In this document: piece after piece, positions 7,938 through 16,303 of the stretch | How positions within the stretch are numbered: position 1 is the first letter of the stretch | Layout: every line of letters begins with the position of its first letter | NCBI GenBank assembly: GCA_905235575.1 | Contig: CAJOLZ010000008.1 | Coordinates: 1-64,000 of the forward strand | Source of the DNA: an uncultured Bacteroidaceae bacterium | Lineage (GTDB): Bacteria > Bacteroidota > Bacteroidia > Bacteroidales > Bacteroidaceae | DNA length: 64,000 nt | Direction of reading: 5' to 3' | Notes under the pieces: model-generated | The model's database searches: none | Seen by the model: only the letters and a program-made list of their open reading frames with translations | Told to the model about the DNA's origin: nothing | Position numbers and translations under genes: made by a program

Positions 7938-9194
7938 ATGGAAATAATATCAGATATACTGCAAAAGCTATATGAGATGACGGCGATTCAGGCCATTGTC
8001 GAGAATCCGTTGTTCATTGTCATGTATCTGCTTGCCTTCACGTTGCTTTACTTGGGTATCGTGAAGAAATACGAGCCATTGTTGCTTGTGCCCATTGCTT
8101 TCGGCGTGCTCATCGCCAACTTCCCTGGTGGAGGCATGGGCGTGTTGCAGGCCAACAGTGAGGGATTGGTCCCCGTGACGGTCAATGGCGTAACAGAGAT
8201 GAAGAACATCTACGAGATGCCGCTTCACGAGATTGCCCACGATCTGGGTCTCATGAACTATCTCTACTATGCGCTCATCAAGAGCGGCTTGCTGCCTCCC
8301 ATCATCTTCATGGGTGTGGGTGCGCTTACCGACTTCGGTCCGATGTTGCGTAACCTCAAACTGGCCATCTTTGGTGCTGCTGCCCAGATGGGTATCTTTG
8401 CCGTACTCCTGGTGTCACTGCTCGTTGGTTTCACACCTCAGGAGGCCGGTTCGCTGGGTATCATCGGCGGTGCCGATGGTCCTACAGCCATCTTCACCAC
8501 CATCAAGCTGGCTCCCCATTTGCTCGGCCCCATTGCCATTGCCGCATACAGCTACATGGCACTCGTGCCCGTCATCATTCCGCTGGTGGTGCGTTGCCTC
8601 TGTACCGAGAAAGAACTTCGCATCAACATGAAGGAGATGGATCGTCTCTATCCCGACAATACGCAGATTAAGAACATGCGTGTGCTGAAGATTATCTTCC
8701 CCATCGCAGTTACTACCATCGTGGCCATCTTCGTGCCTACGGCTGTCTCGCTTGTGGGTATGCTGATGTTCGGTAACCTGCTGAAGGAAATCGGAAACGA
8801 TACCAGTCGTCTTTTCGATGCAGCCAGCAACGGCATCATGAATGCGGCAACCATCTTCCTGGGGCTCTGTGTGGGTGCCACGATGACGGTCGATGCCTTC
8901 ATCAACGTCACCACGCTGGGCATCGTAGCAGGTGGCTTCTGCGCTTTTGCACTGAGCATTGCCAGCGGTATTTGCATGGTGAAGATTTGGAACCTCTTCG
9001 CGCGCAAGAAAATCAATCCGCTCATTGGCGCAACCGGCCTCAGCGCCGTGCCCATGGCAAGCCGCGTCTGCAACGGTATCAGTACGAAGTACGACCCCAA
9101 GAACCACGTCCTCAACTACTGTATGTCGTCCAACATCTCGGGCGTCATCGGCAGTGCTGTGGCGGCCGGCGTGCTGATTAGCTTCCTGGGATAA
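7938..9194 (+). CDS. oadB: Na+-translocating decarboxylase beta subunit
   Basis: This is the membrane part of the pump. It decarboxylates carboxybiotin and exports Na+, turning the free energy of decarboxylation into a sodium gradient. It is a 418-residue polytopic protein with the family's conserved blocks: LTDFGPML, GGADGPTAIF (Na+/carboxybiotin site region) and the C-terminal GATGLSAVPMASR and SSNISGVIGSAVAAGV. Length and end are as in OadB/MmdB. It follows oadA by 102 nt, with short inverted repeats but no terminator between them. Confidence 0.95.
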   Translation: MEIISDILQKLYEMTAIQAIVENPLFIVMYLLAFTLLYLGIVKKYEPLLLVPIAFGVLIANFPGGGMGVLQANSEGLVPVTVNGVTEMKNIYEMPLHEIAHDLGLMNYLYYALIKSGLLPPIIFMGVGALTDFGPMLRNLKLAIFGAAAQMGIFAVLLVSLLVGFTPQEAGSLGIIGGADGPTAIFTTIKLAPHLLGPIAIAAYSYMALVPVIIPLVVRCLCTEKELRINMKEMDRLYPDNTQIKNMRVLKIIFPIAVTTIVAIFVPTAVSLVGMLMFGNLLKEIGNDTSRLFDAASNGIMNAATIFLGLCVGATMTVDAFINVTTLGIVAGGFCAFALSIASGICMVKIWNLFARKKINPLIGATGLSAVPMASRVCNGISTKYDPKNHVLNYCMSSNISGVIGSAVAAGVLISFLG

Positions 9195-9216
9195 GCGTAA
9201 GATTCAAGCAATATAG

Positions 9217-9255
9217 AAGAGGGAGATGCCTGTCTGATGGCATCTCCCTCTTTTT
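9217..9255 (+). terminator. Terminator of the oad operon
   Basis: Perfect 14-bp stem AAGAGGGAGATGCC / GGCATCTCCCTCTT (9217-9230, 9239-9252), 8-nt loop and a T run. Because the stem starts with AAGA it may also work weakly on the opposite strand for the convergent thiD gene. Confidence 0.9.
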
Positions 9256-9308
9256 CGTTTTGGGCCCCTTGGAGGTCGTGCGGCTGAGCACTGCGTTTCT
9301 TCGAATGA

Positions 9309-9366
9309 GGCACCACGCTGCATCGCCTGTCGCACCACGCTGCGTTGCCCGTCGCACCACGGTGCG
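9309..9366 (+). repeat. 22-bp palindrome array R2 (array only)
   Basis: Three units of the 14-bp near-palindrome at 9309, 9331 and 9353, exactly 22 bp apart, the last being CGCACCACGGTGCG. A degenerate fourth unit (GAGCACTGCG around 9286) may precede them. The rest of the composite element is not found at the expected distance on either side. The array lies between the convergent oadB and thiD genes. Confidence 0.8.
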
Positions 9367-9385
9367 TTCAGCGTATCTCTGTGAA

Positions 9386-10168
9386 CTACTTCTCCGCTTG
9401 CTTCCCTGCCGTGATGATATAACGGGGGTTGGCCAGAAAGTATTGCATGTATGCTTCGGCACGCGAGAGGGCGGTCTGCATGTCGCACCCCAGAGCCAAG
9501 TGTGTCGCAATGGACGAAGCCAGCGTGTCGCCCGTGCCGTTTCGGTCGGTCAGTTCAAGACGTTTCTTCGGAAATGGAGTAATCGTATCGTTCTCTACCT
9601 CATACAGATAGTCCACCAGATATTTCCCTTCTTCCACCGATTTCACGAGCACCGAGCATCCCCAGCGGGAGAGTTCGCGCAGCGATACATCCACGTCGTT
9701 CAGCGGATGTCCCAGCAGCACTTCGGCCTCGCGGCGGTTGGGCGTGATGAGTGTGGCCAGTGGAAAGAGGCAGTTTTTATAGGCCTCGATGGCTTCGTCG
9801 CTCACCAGCTGCTCGCCGGCGAAGTTCACCACCACGGGGTCTATCAGAATGGGTTGAAAAGGGTAGGCGCGGAGCACGCCGGCCACCGCCTCGATGATTT
9901 CAGGTGTGGGCAGCACGCCCGTCTTGATGCAGTCTGCTCCCACGGTGCTCAGGAACGATTCGGCCTGCGATGCTATCAGCTGAGCCGGCAAATGGTGGAT
10001 GCCTTTGATGCGTTCGGTGTCTTCGTCCACGATGCATGTGAGTGCCGCTGCAGCCCATCCGCCACAGCGCGTGATGGCTTTTATGTCGGCCTGTACGCCC
10101 GCACTGCCCAGCGGCTCGCTGCCTGCAATCAGGAAAACTTTGCCTGTGTTGAATCTGTTTTCTTTCAT
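9386..10168 (-). CDS. thiD: ThiD-like hydroxymethylpyrimidine/phosphomethylpyrimidine kinase
   Basis: A ribokinase-fold enzyme that should phosphorylate hydroxymethylpyrimidine (and its phosphate) in thiamin synthesis or salvage. Family marks in the 260 residues are IAGSEPLGSAGVQADIK near the start, TGVLPTPEII, the LITPNRREAEVLLG block and the anion-hole motif NGTGDTLASSIA near residue 220. Two differences from classical ThiD stand out: GSDSSGGAG reads GSEPLGSAG, and the catalytic Cys of GTGC is Asp, as in pyridoxal kinases and other ribokinase-family members. The substrate may therefore be a different B-vitamin alcohol. The start at 10168 is forced, because the in-frame ATG at 10180 lies inside the -7 promoter box. 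Confidence 0.8.
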   Translation of the reverse strand: MKENRFNTGKVFLIAGSEPLGSAGVQADIKAITRCGGWAAAALTCIVDEDTERIKGIHHLPAQLIASQAESFLSTVGADCIKTGVLPTPEIIEAVAGVLRAYPFQPILIDPVVVNFAGEQLVSDEAIEAYKNCLFPLATLITPNRREAEVLLGHPLNDVDVSLRELSRWGCSVLVKSVEEGKYLVDYLYEVENDTITPFPKKRLELTDRNGTGDTLASSIATHLALGCDMQTALSRAEAYMQYFLANPRYIITAGKQAEK

Positions 10169-10177
10169 AAGTCGCTG

Positions 10178-10208
10178 CAAAGGTACGAATTAGCGTGCAA
10201 ATAGCAAA
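10178..10208 (-). promoter_or_regulatory. thiD promoter
   Basis: On the minus strand TTTG (10208-10205), 19 bp, TACCTTTG (10185-10178). The ATG at 10168 is only 9 nt past the box, so the mRNA is nearly leaderless. Confidence 0.75.
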
Positions 10209-10250
10209 GGCTTCTTCTGGCTTTTTGGCTTGAAAACAATCATCTTGTGT

Positions 10251-10290
10251 AAAAATAAAAGAAGCCGATCTTCTCACGAAGACCGACTTC
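10251..10290 (-). terminator. Second terminator after the beta-helix gene
   Basis: On the minus strand a 13-bp stem with two G-U pairs (GAAGTCGGTCTTC / GAAGATCGGCTTC, 4-nt loop) is followed by TTTTATTTTT. The wobble pairs exist only in the minus-strand RNA, which fixes the direction. Confidence 0.75.
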
Positions 10291-10362
10291 CCCTCGGGGG
10301 TTAGGGGAGACCCCCTTCGTAGTAGTGCCTTCACAAGTCATTAAGTCATTAAAGAAAATTCA

Positions 10363-10406
10363 AAAAAAACATCCGATTTATGGCACTACTATCGGGACTC
10401 GGATGT
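10363..10406 (-). terminator. Terminator overlapping the end of the beta-helix gene
   Basis: On the minus strand ACATCCGA (10406-10399) pairs with TCGGATGT (10376-10369), followed by a run of T. The 5' arm lies within the last codons of the protein gene and the loop contains its stop codon. Confidence 0.65.
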
Positions 10407-12614
10407 ATATGTTGTAGCTGTTATACTATTCGATGTTGAACCAATGTTTACTGTGTATTTACTGCCTGCCGTGAGGCCTGCACAACTTATGAGTACGTTT
10501 TTTCTGCTGTTGCCTCCCATTCCTCCCATGCCACCCATTCCACCTGAGCTACTGGGTGAGTAGTTGCTCGGGACGGTGAATGATGCCAGCGTTGTATTGC
10601 CGCTCTTCACGCTGATGCTTGTGTTGGCACTGGTTGTGCCCGAAGTGCTGAGCACGCACTGCGAGCCCGTCGTGGCGTTGACGGCGTTGTTCGAACCTCC
10701 AATGGCCAGCACGGTGCCTCCCAAGATGTTCAGCGTGCCGCGCTCTATCACGTCAAGACCACATTCGGGAGTGTTGCCTCCGCATGCGATGATAGTTCCA
10801 CCAGAGATGGTCATGTTGCCGTTCGAGTCGATGCCGTCGTTGTTGCTTGCGACAGCTGTGATGTTTGCGCCGCTCAGCTTCATGGTGCTGGCCGAGTTGA
10901 TGGCATCGTCATAGGCCGAGACATTGAGTGTCCCGCCCGTGAGTTCGATGGTGCTCTTGCTCTCGATGCCTTCGTGGCTCGACGATGAAGCAGTCACGTT
11001 GCCGCCGCTCATGGTCAGTGCTCCGTCGGCCTTGATGGCCTTTGGCCGTGCATAACTCCGACCGGAACTGTACGAACTTCCAGTGCTTGTGGCCGAGAGG
11101 GTTCCGTCGCTGATAACGAGCGTTCCGTCGGATTTCAGTCCCTTGCCACCTGTACCGGTGCTCTTCAGCGTGATGTCTCCGCCGCAGATGACTGTGTTCA
11201 GGTCGCTTTTCAGTCCGGCGCATCCCTTTGCGTCGCTCTCGGTGTAGTCATACGCGCCGCTTCCTGTGGTGGTCACGTTCAGCGTGCCTCCTGCGATGGT
11301 CAGTGTACCGTCGGCCTTGATTCCCTTGCTGGCAGCTCCGCTCGTCTGTATTGTCAAGTCGCCGCCGTTGATGTTCACGGTGGTGGCTTTCAGTCCGCGT
11401 GCGGTGCAGAAATACTTGTTGCTGCCGCTGCTCGATGTGGATGCGCTGATGGCTCCGGTGTTTGTAACATTCAGTGTTCCGCTGTTGGTCGTGAGGATGT
11501 CCGTTACGGCAATGCCGCGTCCTGCTTTTCCGCTCACGTTAACTTCGATGTTGCCGTCGTTCTGTACAAAGTCGGCAGCCTTGATGCCTGCGGTATATGA
11601 TGGGTCGGTCGTGTCTGTAAGGTCGATGTCGCCTCCAGCGTTCAGCGTGAGTGAGCCTCCGTTCATGAAGAATGTGCCATCGGCTTTTATGCACTTCGCA
11701 GCTGTGGCTGTAGCGGTCACGTTGATGCTGCCTCCTGTTTGGTAGATGTTACCTGAGTCTTCGTCTGCATGGTTGGGCATCTCTCCTGTCGAGGTTGTTC
11801 CTTCCAGGTCGCATTGTATTCCGTCATCGCCAGTGCCGCTGATGGTCAGTGTGCCACTCTCCATTACGAAGTCGTTAGCGCAGTTGATGCCGTCTGCCAC
11901 TGCTGTGGTAATGTTGACGGTGGCATCTTTCATCGTCAGGTATTCACCGATCTTGATGGCGTGCTTTGTGTTGCCTGCCACGTTGAGTGTCCCACTCTTT
12001 TTTATCTCGGCATGTCCTTTCACGTAGAGACATGCTTTCTGTGTGCCGTCTGCTACGTCAGTGAGTGTGTTTGTGGTGCCGTCAATTACTTTCAGGTCGA
12101 TGCGCTTGCCGTTCTGTATGTGTATGGCAGCACCGCTGTATTGGGGCGTGATGTTGGTAAGTGTGAGACCGTTGAGCTCGACGGTGGCTTTGTAGGAACC
12201 AGTCATGTAGAACTCGCCGTCGGTTGTCGAGCCGGAAAGTGTGTAAGTGATCTCACCGATGTTGTCGTCGCTCACTTCGTCAAGTTGCGTAATCGAGACA
12301 TGTGCATCGTTCACCTCGGGCGCAATATATCGTGCCACGTTGCCTGCCACGTCTATAGTGGCCGACGTGCCGTTGTATGCGATGTTCACACAATTGTCCG
12401 TCACGTTGGTGTCGTCAATGGTTATGCTGGTTACATCGCTCAGCGTGAATTCCTTGCCCATGACGGTCAGTGTGGTGCCGTCGGTGTATATCATTTCGCC
12501 TGTCTGTGCGGCAGGGAAGTGATATGTCACGTTGCCCATGCTCACGTTCAGTGTCTGGGCTTCGGCTGAAATCGTCAGTGCGAGTGCGGCTATGAGAGGT
12601 GTCATCCGTTTCAT
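10389..12614 (-). CDS. Secreted beta-helix carbohydrate-binding protein (Cthe_2159-like)
   Basis: A 741-residue exported protein with a signal peptide (1-19). A short N-terminal beta module (about 20-70, ending VTSITIDD) leads into a very long repetitive region of Ser/Thr/Gly/Asn-rich strands with recurring G-x-L-N-V/I-T, GIKADG and KGLKSDG turns. This is typical of right-handed parallel beta-helices of the carbohydrate-binding PF14262 type, which includes a polygalacturonate binder. Near the end is SSGGMGGMGGMGGN, a flexible glycine linker, followed by a small beta domain. No catalytic motif is visible. Its start codon overlaps the stop of the gene upstream, so the two are translationally coupled. 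Binding of a glycan such as pectin is inferred from the family only. Confidence 0.78.
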   Translation of the reverse strand: MKRMTPLIAALALTISAEAQTLNVSMGNVTYHFPAAQTGEMIYTDGTTLTVMGKEFTLSDVTSITIDDTNVTDNCVNIAYNGTSATIDVAGNVARYIAPEVNDAHVSITQLDEVSDDNIGEITYTLSGSTTDGEFYMTGSYKATVELNGLTLTNITPQYSGAAIHIQNGKRIDLKVIDGTTNTLTDVADGTQKACLYVKGHAEIKKSGTLNVAGNTKHAIKIGEYLTMKDATVNITTAVADGINCANDFVMESGTLTISGTGDDGIQCDLEGTTSTGEMPNHADEDSGNIYQTGGSINVTATATAAKCIKADGTFFMNGGSLTLNAGGDIDLTDTTDPSYTAGIKAADFVQNDGNIEVNVSGKAGRGIAVTDILTTNSGTLNVTNTGAISASTSSSGSNKYFCTARGLKATTVNINGGDLTIQTSGAASKGIKADGTLTIAGGTLNVTTTGSGAYDYTESDAKGCAGLKSDLNTVICGGDITLKSTGTGGKGLKSDGTLVISDGTLSATSTGSSYSSGRSYARPKAIKADGALTMSGGNVTASSSSHEGIESKSTIELTGGTLNVSAYDDAINSASTMKLSGANITAVASNNDGIDSNGNMTISGGTIIACGGNTPECGLDVIERGTLNILGGTVLAIGGSNNAVNATTGSQCVLSTSGTTSANTSISVKSGNTTLASFTVPSNYSPSSSGGMGGMGGMGGNSRKNVLISCAGLTAGSKYTVNIGSTSNSITATTYTSESR

Positions 12615-13033
12615 TTCACTGCGATTTTATAGGTTCTACCCATTGCTTTCACTACGTAGATTCCACTTTCCAAGGCTGTGCGGGCCTGCGAGATGTTGTC
12701 GTAGGTACCCATCTGAATGCCTGTCAGGGAATGAATCTCCACGGGTGTGTCTTCGGCAAATGTAGTTGCCTTCAGGCCGGTTGTGTTGTTCGTAGTGAAA
12801 TACATCTTGCTCAGTTCTGTCAGCGCAAAGGTCTGCGTGCCGGCTGTATTTGTGAGTACGAGTCTGCCGTCTGAGATGGCCAGCGTCAGCGACGATAGTG
12901 CTACCGACTGTGTTGTGCCGTCGGAGGTTTCGAGGGTCAGATAGGCATAGGCGGCGTCATCGGCATGCATGGCGGTACCCTGAAAGAGTGCCACCAATGT
13001 GACGATAATATAATATCTGCATTTTGCCATCAT
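12611..13033 (-). CDS. Small secreted protein with a T9SS-like C-terminal domain
   Basis: A 140-residue protein with a signal peptide (about 1-24). A beta module of about 60 residues follows (YLTLETSDGTTQSV ... ELSKMYF), and then a short linker and a terminal segment (VEIHSLTGIQMG ... ALESGIYVVKAMGRTYKIAVK). That last segment has the pattern of type A type IX secretion C-terminal signals, which normally direct large cargo to the cell surface. Here almost nothing precedes the signal. It shares the style of N-terminal module with the 741-residue protein it overlaps by 4 nt. The two may act as a pair at the cell surface. The function is unknown. Confidence 0.6.
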   Translation of the reverse strand: MMAKCRYYIIVTLVALFQGTAMHADDAAYAYLTLETSDGTTQSVALSSLTLAISDGRLVLTNTAGTQTFALTELSKMYFTTNNTTGLKATTFAEDTPVEIHSLTGIQMGTYDNISQARTALESGIYVVKAMGRTYKIAVK

Positions 13034-13082
13034 CTTACTGTACTTTTTCTGAATTATCCGATATCTGAGCCATTTTGCGCTG

Positions 13083-13090
13083 CAAAGTTA
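13083..13090 (-). promoter_or_regulatory. -7 box for the secreted-protein pair
   Basis: TAACTTTG on the minus strand, about 50 nt before the ATG at 13033. No TTTG at the proper distance, so an activator may be needed; the divergent AraC-type gene is a candidate. Confidence 0.45.
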
Positions 13091-13177
13091 TAAGTAAAAT
13101 TGCAAAGAATATCTATCCAGATTACTTATTTATATTACAAAAATTCCCAATTTTGATTTTGTTTGCCATAAAAGTGG

Positions 13178-13185
13178 TATATTTG
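13178..13185 (+). promoter_or_regulatory. -7 box of the AraC-type gene
   Basis: TATATTTG fits TAnnTTTG. TTTG copies upstream leave spacers of 16 or 22 bp rather than 19, so the promoter departs from consensus. It lies back-to-back with the promoter of the secreted-protein pair. Confidence 0.45.
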
Positions 13186-13205
13186 CAATAGAATGTTTGA
13201 TAATT

Positions 13206-14066
13206 ATGAAAATAAGTGAGCCGAATCATCCATTGAACAGTTATGCCGACGTGATAGAAAAGCGTGGCATAGTCGTTTTTGAAAAAGTGAATACGTTGCT
13301 TGCCCTCAAAGAACCATACGCGACGTCCAATATGGCTATTGGGCTGAATCTGGGTGGGCACTTGAAGGCGGAGTGTGACATGAAGGAGGTGGATTTCAAG
13401 CCGCACGACATTGCAGTCCTCGGTCATCATCAGGTGCTCACGCCCATCGATGCCACTCCTGACCATCATATCATGCTCGTCGCCCTTTCGCGTGGTTTCC
13501 AAGACGAGTTGCGGCGTCTCTATCCCGATATTTATCGGTCCGACCACAATTTCATTCATTGTCCGTCTTTTCATCTGAACGACAATCAGTTTGAGGTGAT
13601 ACATCGTATTTTCAAGCTCTTGCGCGATGTCAGTCTCCTGGACAATCCTAACTATAAGCTGATGGCGGGTCGCTTGCTCGAGGTGCTCTTTATTTTCGTG
13701 CTGCATTATCGTCGTGAGAATGGAATCGACACGCAGCCGATGACTGCAGAGGGAGAGCTCTTCGCAAATTTCTACGATGCGCTGGTGGACCATTATACCG
13801 AGAGCCGTGAGGTGCGTTTCTATGCCGAACTGATGTGCATCTCGCCCAAGTATTTCTCGTCGGTCATCAAGCAGCACACCGGTCTCACCGTGGCACAGTG
13901 GATCAGCAATTACGTCATCATCCAGGCCAAGTCGCTGCTCAGACACCATCGCCACCTCTCCATACAGCAGGTGGCACTGCGGCTCGGCTTCACCGACCAG
14001 TCGGCCTTCAGCCGATATTTCAGGGACCGCACGGGCCTGTCGCCCTCGGCCTATCGTGCGCGTTAG
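13206..14066 (+). CDS. AraC-family transcriptional regulator
   Basis: A 286-residue regulator. Residues 1 to about 180 form a cupin-like sensor (LNLGGHLKAECDMKEVDFKPHDIAVL), and the last 100 residues are the AraC double helix-turn-helix: YAELMCISPKYFSSVIKQHTG is the first HTH, and the second has the hallmark IQQVALRLGFTDQSAFSRYFRDRTGLSPSAYR. An alternative ATG lies three codons upstream at 13197. It is divergent from the secreted-protein pair and followed 52 nt later by the FNT channel gene. Either or both may be its targets; this is inference from position. Confidence 0.9.
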   Translation: MKISEPNHPLNSYADVIEKRGIVVFEKVNTLLALKEPYATSNMAIGLNLGGHLKAECDMKEVDFKPHDIAVLGHHQVLTPIDATPDHHIMLVALSRGFQDELRRLYPDIYRSDHNFIHCPSFHLNDNQFEVIHRIFKLLRDVSLLDNPNYKLMAGRLLEVLFIFVLHYRRENGIDTQPMTAEGELFANFYDALVDHYTESREVRFYAELMCISPKYFSSVIKQHTGLTVAQWISNYVIIQAKSLLRHHRHLSIQQVALRLGFTDQSAFSRYFRDRTGLSPSAYRAR

Positions 14067-14118
14067 CGTGTATACCTTATATATTATATATAATGCCATT
14101 CCCTTTTTACGAGCCGAT

Positions 14119-14727
14119 ATGAAAGAAACTTTCCGCACTCATTTCCCGCTGGCCATATTGGCTGGCCTGTGCATTTCCATCGGATGCACCGTCTACATGC
14201 GCGTGGGCGGCGTGGCCGGTGCCGTGCTTTTTGCCTTTGGCCTTACCACCGTGGTCTATTATGGGCTGAAACTCTACACCGGTACGGCCGGATTCATACG
14301 TCGCAGTGGCGACTGGGGCATGCTCCTCATAGTCCTTTTGGGCAACATCGTGGGATGTCTGTTCACGTCGCTGGCGCTCCGCTATGCTCATCCCGATCTG
14401 GTCGACAGCGCTTCGGCCATCCTTTCCGCCCGTCTGGCCAAGGGGCCGCTGGCGTGTTTCCTGCTAGCCGTGGGGTGCGGCTTCATCATGACCACAGCCG
14501 TGCAGTTCGCCCGTCAGGGCAAGATGCTGCCTCTGCTGCTCGGCGTGCCCGTCTTCATCCTGTGCGGTTTCGCACACTCCATAGCCGATGCTTTCTACTT
14601 TCTCACGGCACCCTGGTCCCAGGTTTTTCGTTGGTCCGTGCTGCTGGTGTATGTAGCCGAGGTGCTGGGAAACTTCGTGGGATGCAACCTCTACAGATGG
14701 GTGAAACCGAGAGAGGTGCAGGCTTGA
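14119..14727 (+). CDS. Formate/nitrite transporter (FNT) family channel
   Basis: A 202-residue membrane protein with about six hydrophobic segments. The family signature is in GFAHSIADAFYF (residues about 155-166; compare GFEHSIANM in FocA/NirC), and an early AILAGLCISIGCTVYM block is typical of helix 1. FNT channels conduct formate, nitrite, hydrosulfide or lactate with a proton. The protein is shorter than FocA (about 285) because the soluble ends are missing. The start is the ATG directly before KETFRTHFPLA; longer upstream frames overlap the AraC gene. Substrate cannot be read from the sequence. Confidence 0.85.
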   Translation: MKETFRTHFPLAILAGLCISIGCTVYMRVGGVAGAVLFAFGLTTVVYYGLKLYTGTAGFIRRSGDWGMLLIVLLGNIVGCLFTSLALRYAHPDLVDSASAILSARLAKGPLACFLLAVGCGFIMTTAVQFARQGKMLPLLLGVPVFILCGFAHSIADAFYFLTAPWSQVFRWSVLLVYVAEVLGNFVGCNLYRWVKPREVQA

Positions 14728-14745
14728 TGTTTGATTGATAAAAAA

Positions 14746-14825
14746 CGCACCACGGTGCGACGCGTGTCGCAGCGTGGTGCGTTGCCTGTCGCAACGTGGT
14801 GCGTCGGACGTAGAACCACGGTGCG
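14746..14825 (+). repeat. 22-bp palindrome array R3 (four units)
   Basis: Units start at 14746, 14768, 14790 and 14812, period exactly 22. The central dinucleotides run AC, GT, GT, AC, so units 1-2 and 3-4 are complementary to each other and could form two long hairpins. It lies in the 136-bp gap between two convergent genes. No rest of the composite element is seen. Confidence 0.85.
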
Positions 14826-14863
14826 TCATACATACGTTCCCCGGAGGAGCGTTTTTCGTTATG

Positions 14864-16270
14864 TTATTGTTTCGTTCTCCACGCTTCGATGTCGGCCTCG
14901 GGGAACATGTCTGGGTCGAAGACGGGGTCCTTGCCCTGGCGTCGCTGCTCCAGATAGTCCTCCAGCAGGCGGAACGCATATCGGCCCAGCAAAACGACGG
15001 CAATCAGGTTGAGGATGGTCATTATGGCCATCAGCAGGTCGACTATGGTCCATGCCTCCTGCAGCGTGATGTATCCGCCGGCCAGTACGACAGCTCCGCT
15101 GGCCAGACGAAACACCACTAAGGGCCATGTCTTGGAGGAGATGAAGCGCACGTTCGACTCACCATAGAAATAGTTCCCGATGATGGTGCTGTAGGCGAAA
15201 AGCGTGATGGCAAGCGTCAGAAACCATCTTCCCATTGAACCCAGATGATAGTCCATGGCGCGCGACGTAAGGATGATGCCGTCGTCCGTCCCATTGTAGA
15301 GGCCGCTCAGCAGAATGATGAAGGCCGTGCATGAGCAAACCAGCAGCGTGTCGGTGTATACGCCCAGACTCTGCAGGAGTCCTTGCTTCACGGGATGTGA
15401 GACGGATGCCGTGGCAGCCGCATTGGGCGCACTTCCCTCACCGGCCTCGTTGCTGAAGAGACCTCGTCTGACACCCATCGTAATGGCCATACCCACCGTT
15501 CCTCCGGCTGCCTGTTCCCATCCGAAGGCGCTCTTCACGATGAGCATCACAATGCCGGGAATCTCAGTGATGTGGACTGCCAGTACATAGATGGCTATCA
15601 GCAGATAGCCCAGCGCCATGATGGGCACCACGATGGAACTGAAACGCGCAATGCGGTGTATGCCGCCGAAAATGATGAACAGCGTGAGAAACATCAGCAC
15701 GATAGCCACTATGTGGACGTTTACGGAGAAGGTGTCGGCAATGGCATCGCAGAGGGTGTTGCTCTGCACAAGCTGGTTGGAAAGGCCGAAGCCGCAGATG
15801 ATGGAGATGGCAAAAAGGATGCCCATCCAGCGCTTGCCCAGTCCGTACTGCATGTAGAAGGCTGGCCCGCCGTAGAAACTCGTCTTGCCATGACGCTTGA
15901 ACAACTGAGCCAACGTGGCTTCCATGAACGCCGTGCTCGCTCCCAGCATCGCCATCACCCACATCCAGAATATAGCGCCCGGTCCACCTACGAAGATGGC
16001 ACTGGCCACACCTGCGAGGTTGCCTGTCCCGACGCGGCTCGACAGGCTCACTGCGAAGGCCTGGAACGAGGAGATGTGCTTGCGATGTGTGCTCGGCATG
16101 TTCGTGTCCTGCCCGTTGTGGAAGAGGTTGCGGAACATTTCGCCCAACTTCGTGAACTGCACTCCACGCAGTCCCCACGTGAAATAGAACGCGCATACCA
16201 CCAGCATGGTGATGACTATGTAGCTCCACAGAACCCCGTTAATCTTGTCAATTAGTCCGAAGATATTCAT
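14864..16270 (-). CDS. Sodium:alanine/glycine symporter (AGCS family)
   Basis: A polytopic 468-residue transporter that brings in small neutral amino acids with Na+. Family blocks are clear: VGTGNLAGVASAIFVGGPGAIFWMW (part of the substrate and Na+ site, about 81-105), FYGGPAFYMQYGLG, and GVRRGLFSNEAGEGSAPNAAA (about 270-290), the AGCS signature. The hydrophilic C-terminal tail is short. It lies 33 nt after the HAD phosphatase and is last in a three-gene operon. It could use the sodium gradient made by the OadGAB pump encoded upstream. Confidence 0.93.
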   Translation of the reverse strand: MNIFGLIDKINGVLWSYIVITMLVVCAFYFTWGLRGVQFTKLGEMFRNLFHNGQDTNMPSTHRKHISSFQAFAVSLSSRVGTGNLAGVASAIFVGGPGAIFWMWVMAMLGASTAFMEATLAQLFKRHGKTSFYGGPAFYMQYGLGKRWMGILFAISIICGFGLSNQLVQSNTLCDAIADTFSVNVHIVAIVLMFLTLFIIFGGIHRIARFSSIVVPIMALGYLLIAIYVLAVHITEIPGIVMLIVKSAFGWEQAAGGTVGMAITMGVRRGLFSNEAGEGSAPNAAATASVSHPVKQGLLQSLGVYTDTLLVCSCTAFIILLSGLYNGTDDGIILTSRAMDYHLGSMGRWFLTLAITLFAYSTIIGNYFYGESNVRFISSKTWPLVVFRLASGAVVLAGGYITLQEAWTIVDLLMAIMTILNLIAVVLLGRYAFRLLEDYLEQRRQGKDPVFDPDMFPEADIEAWRTKQ

Positions 16271-16303
16271 GTCTTATCGTTTCTGGGTTTATATAAGTTT
16301 CGT

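Noticed and set aside
9260-10204. Open frame opposite thiD
   Set aside because: It is antisense to a recognised kinase and includes array R2; composition is that of a shadow frame.
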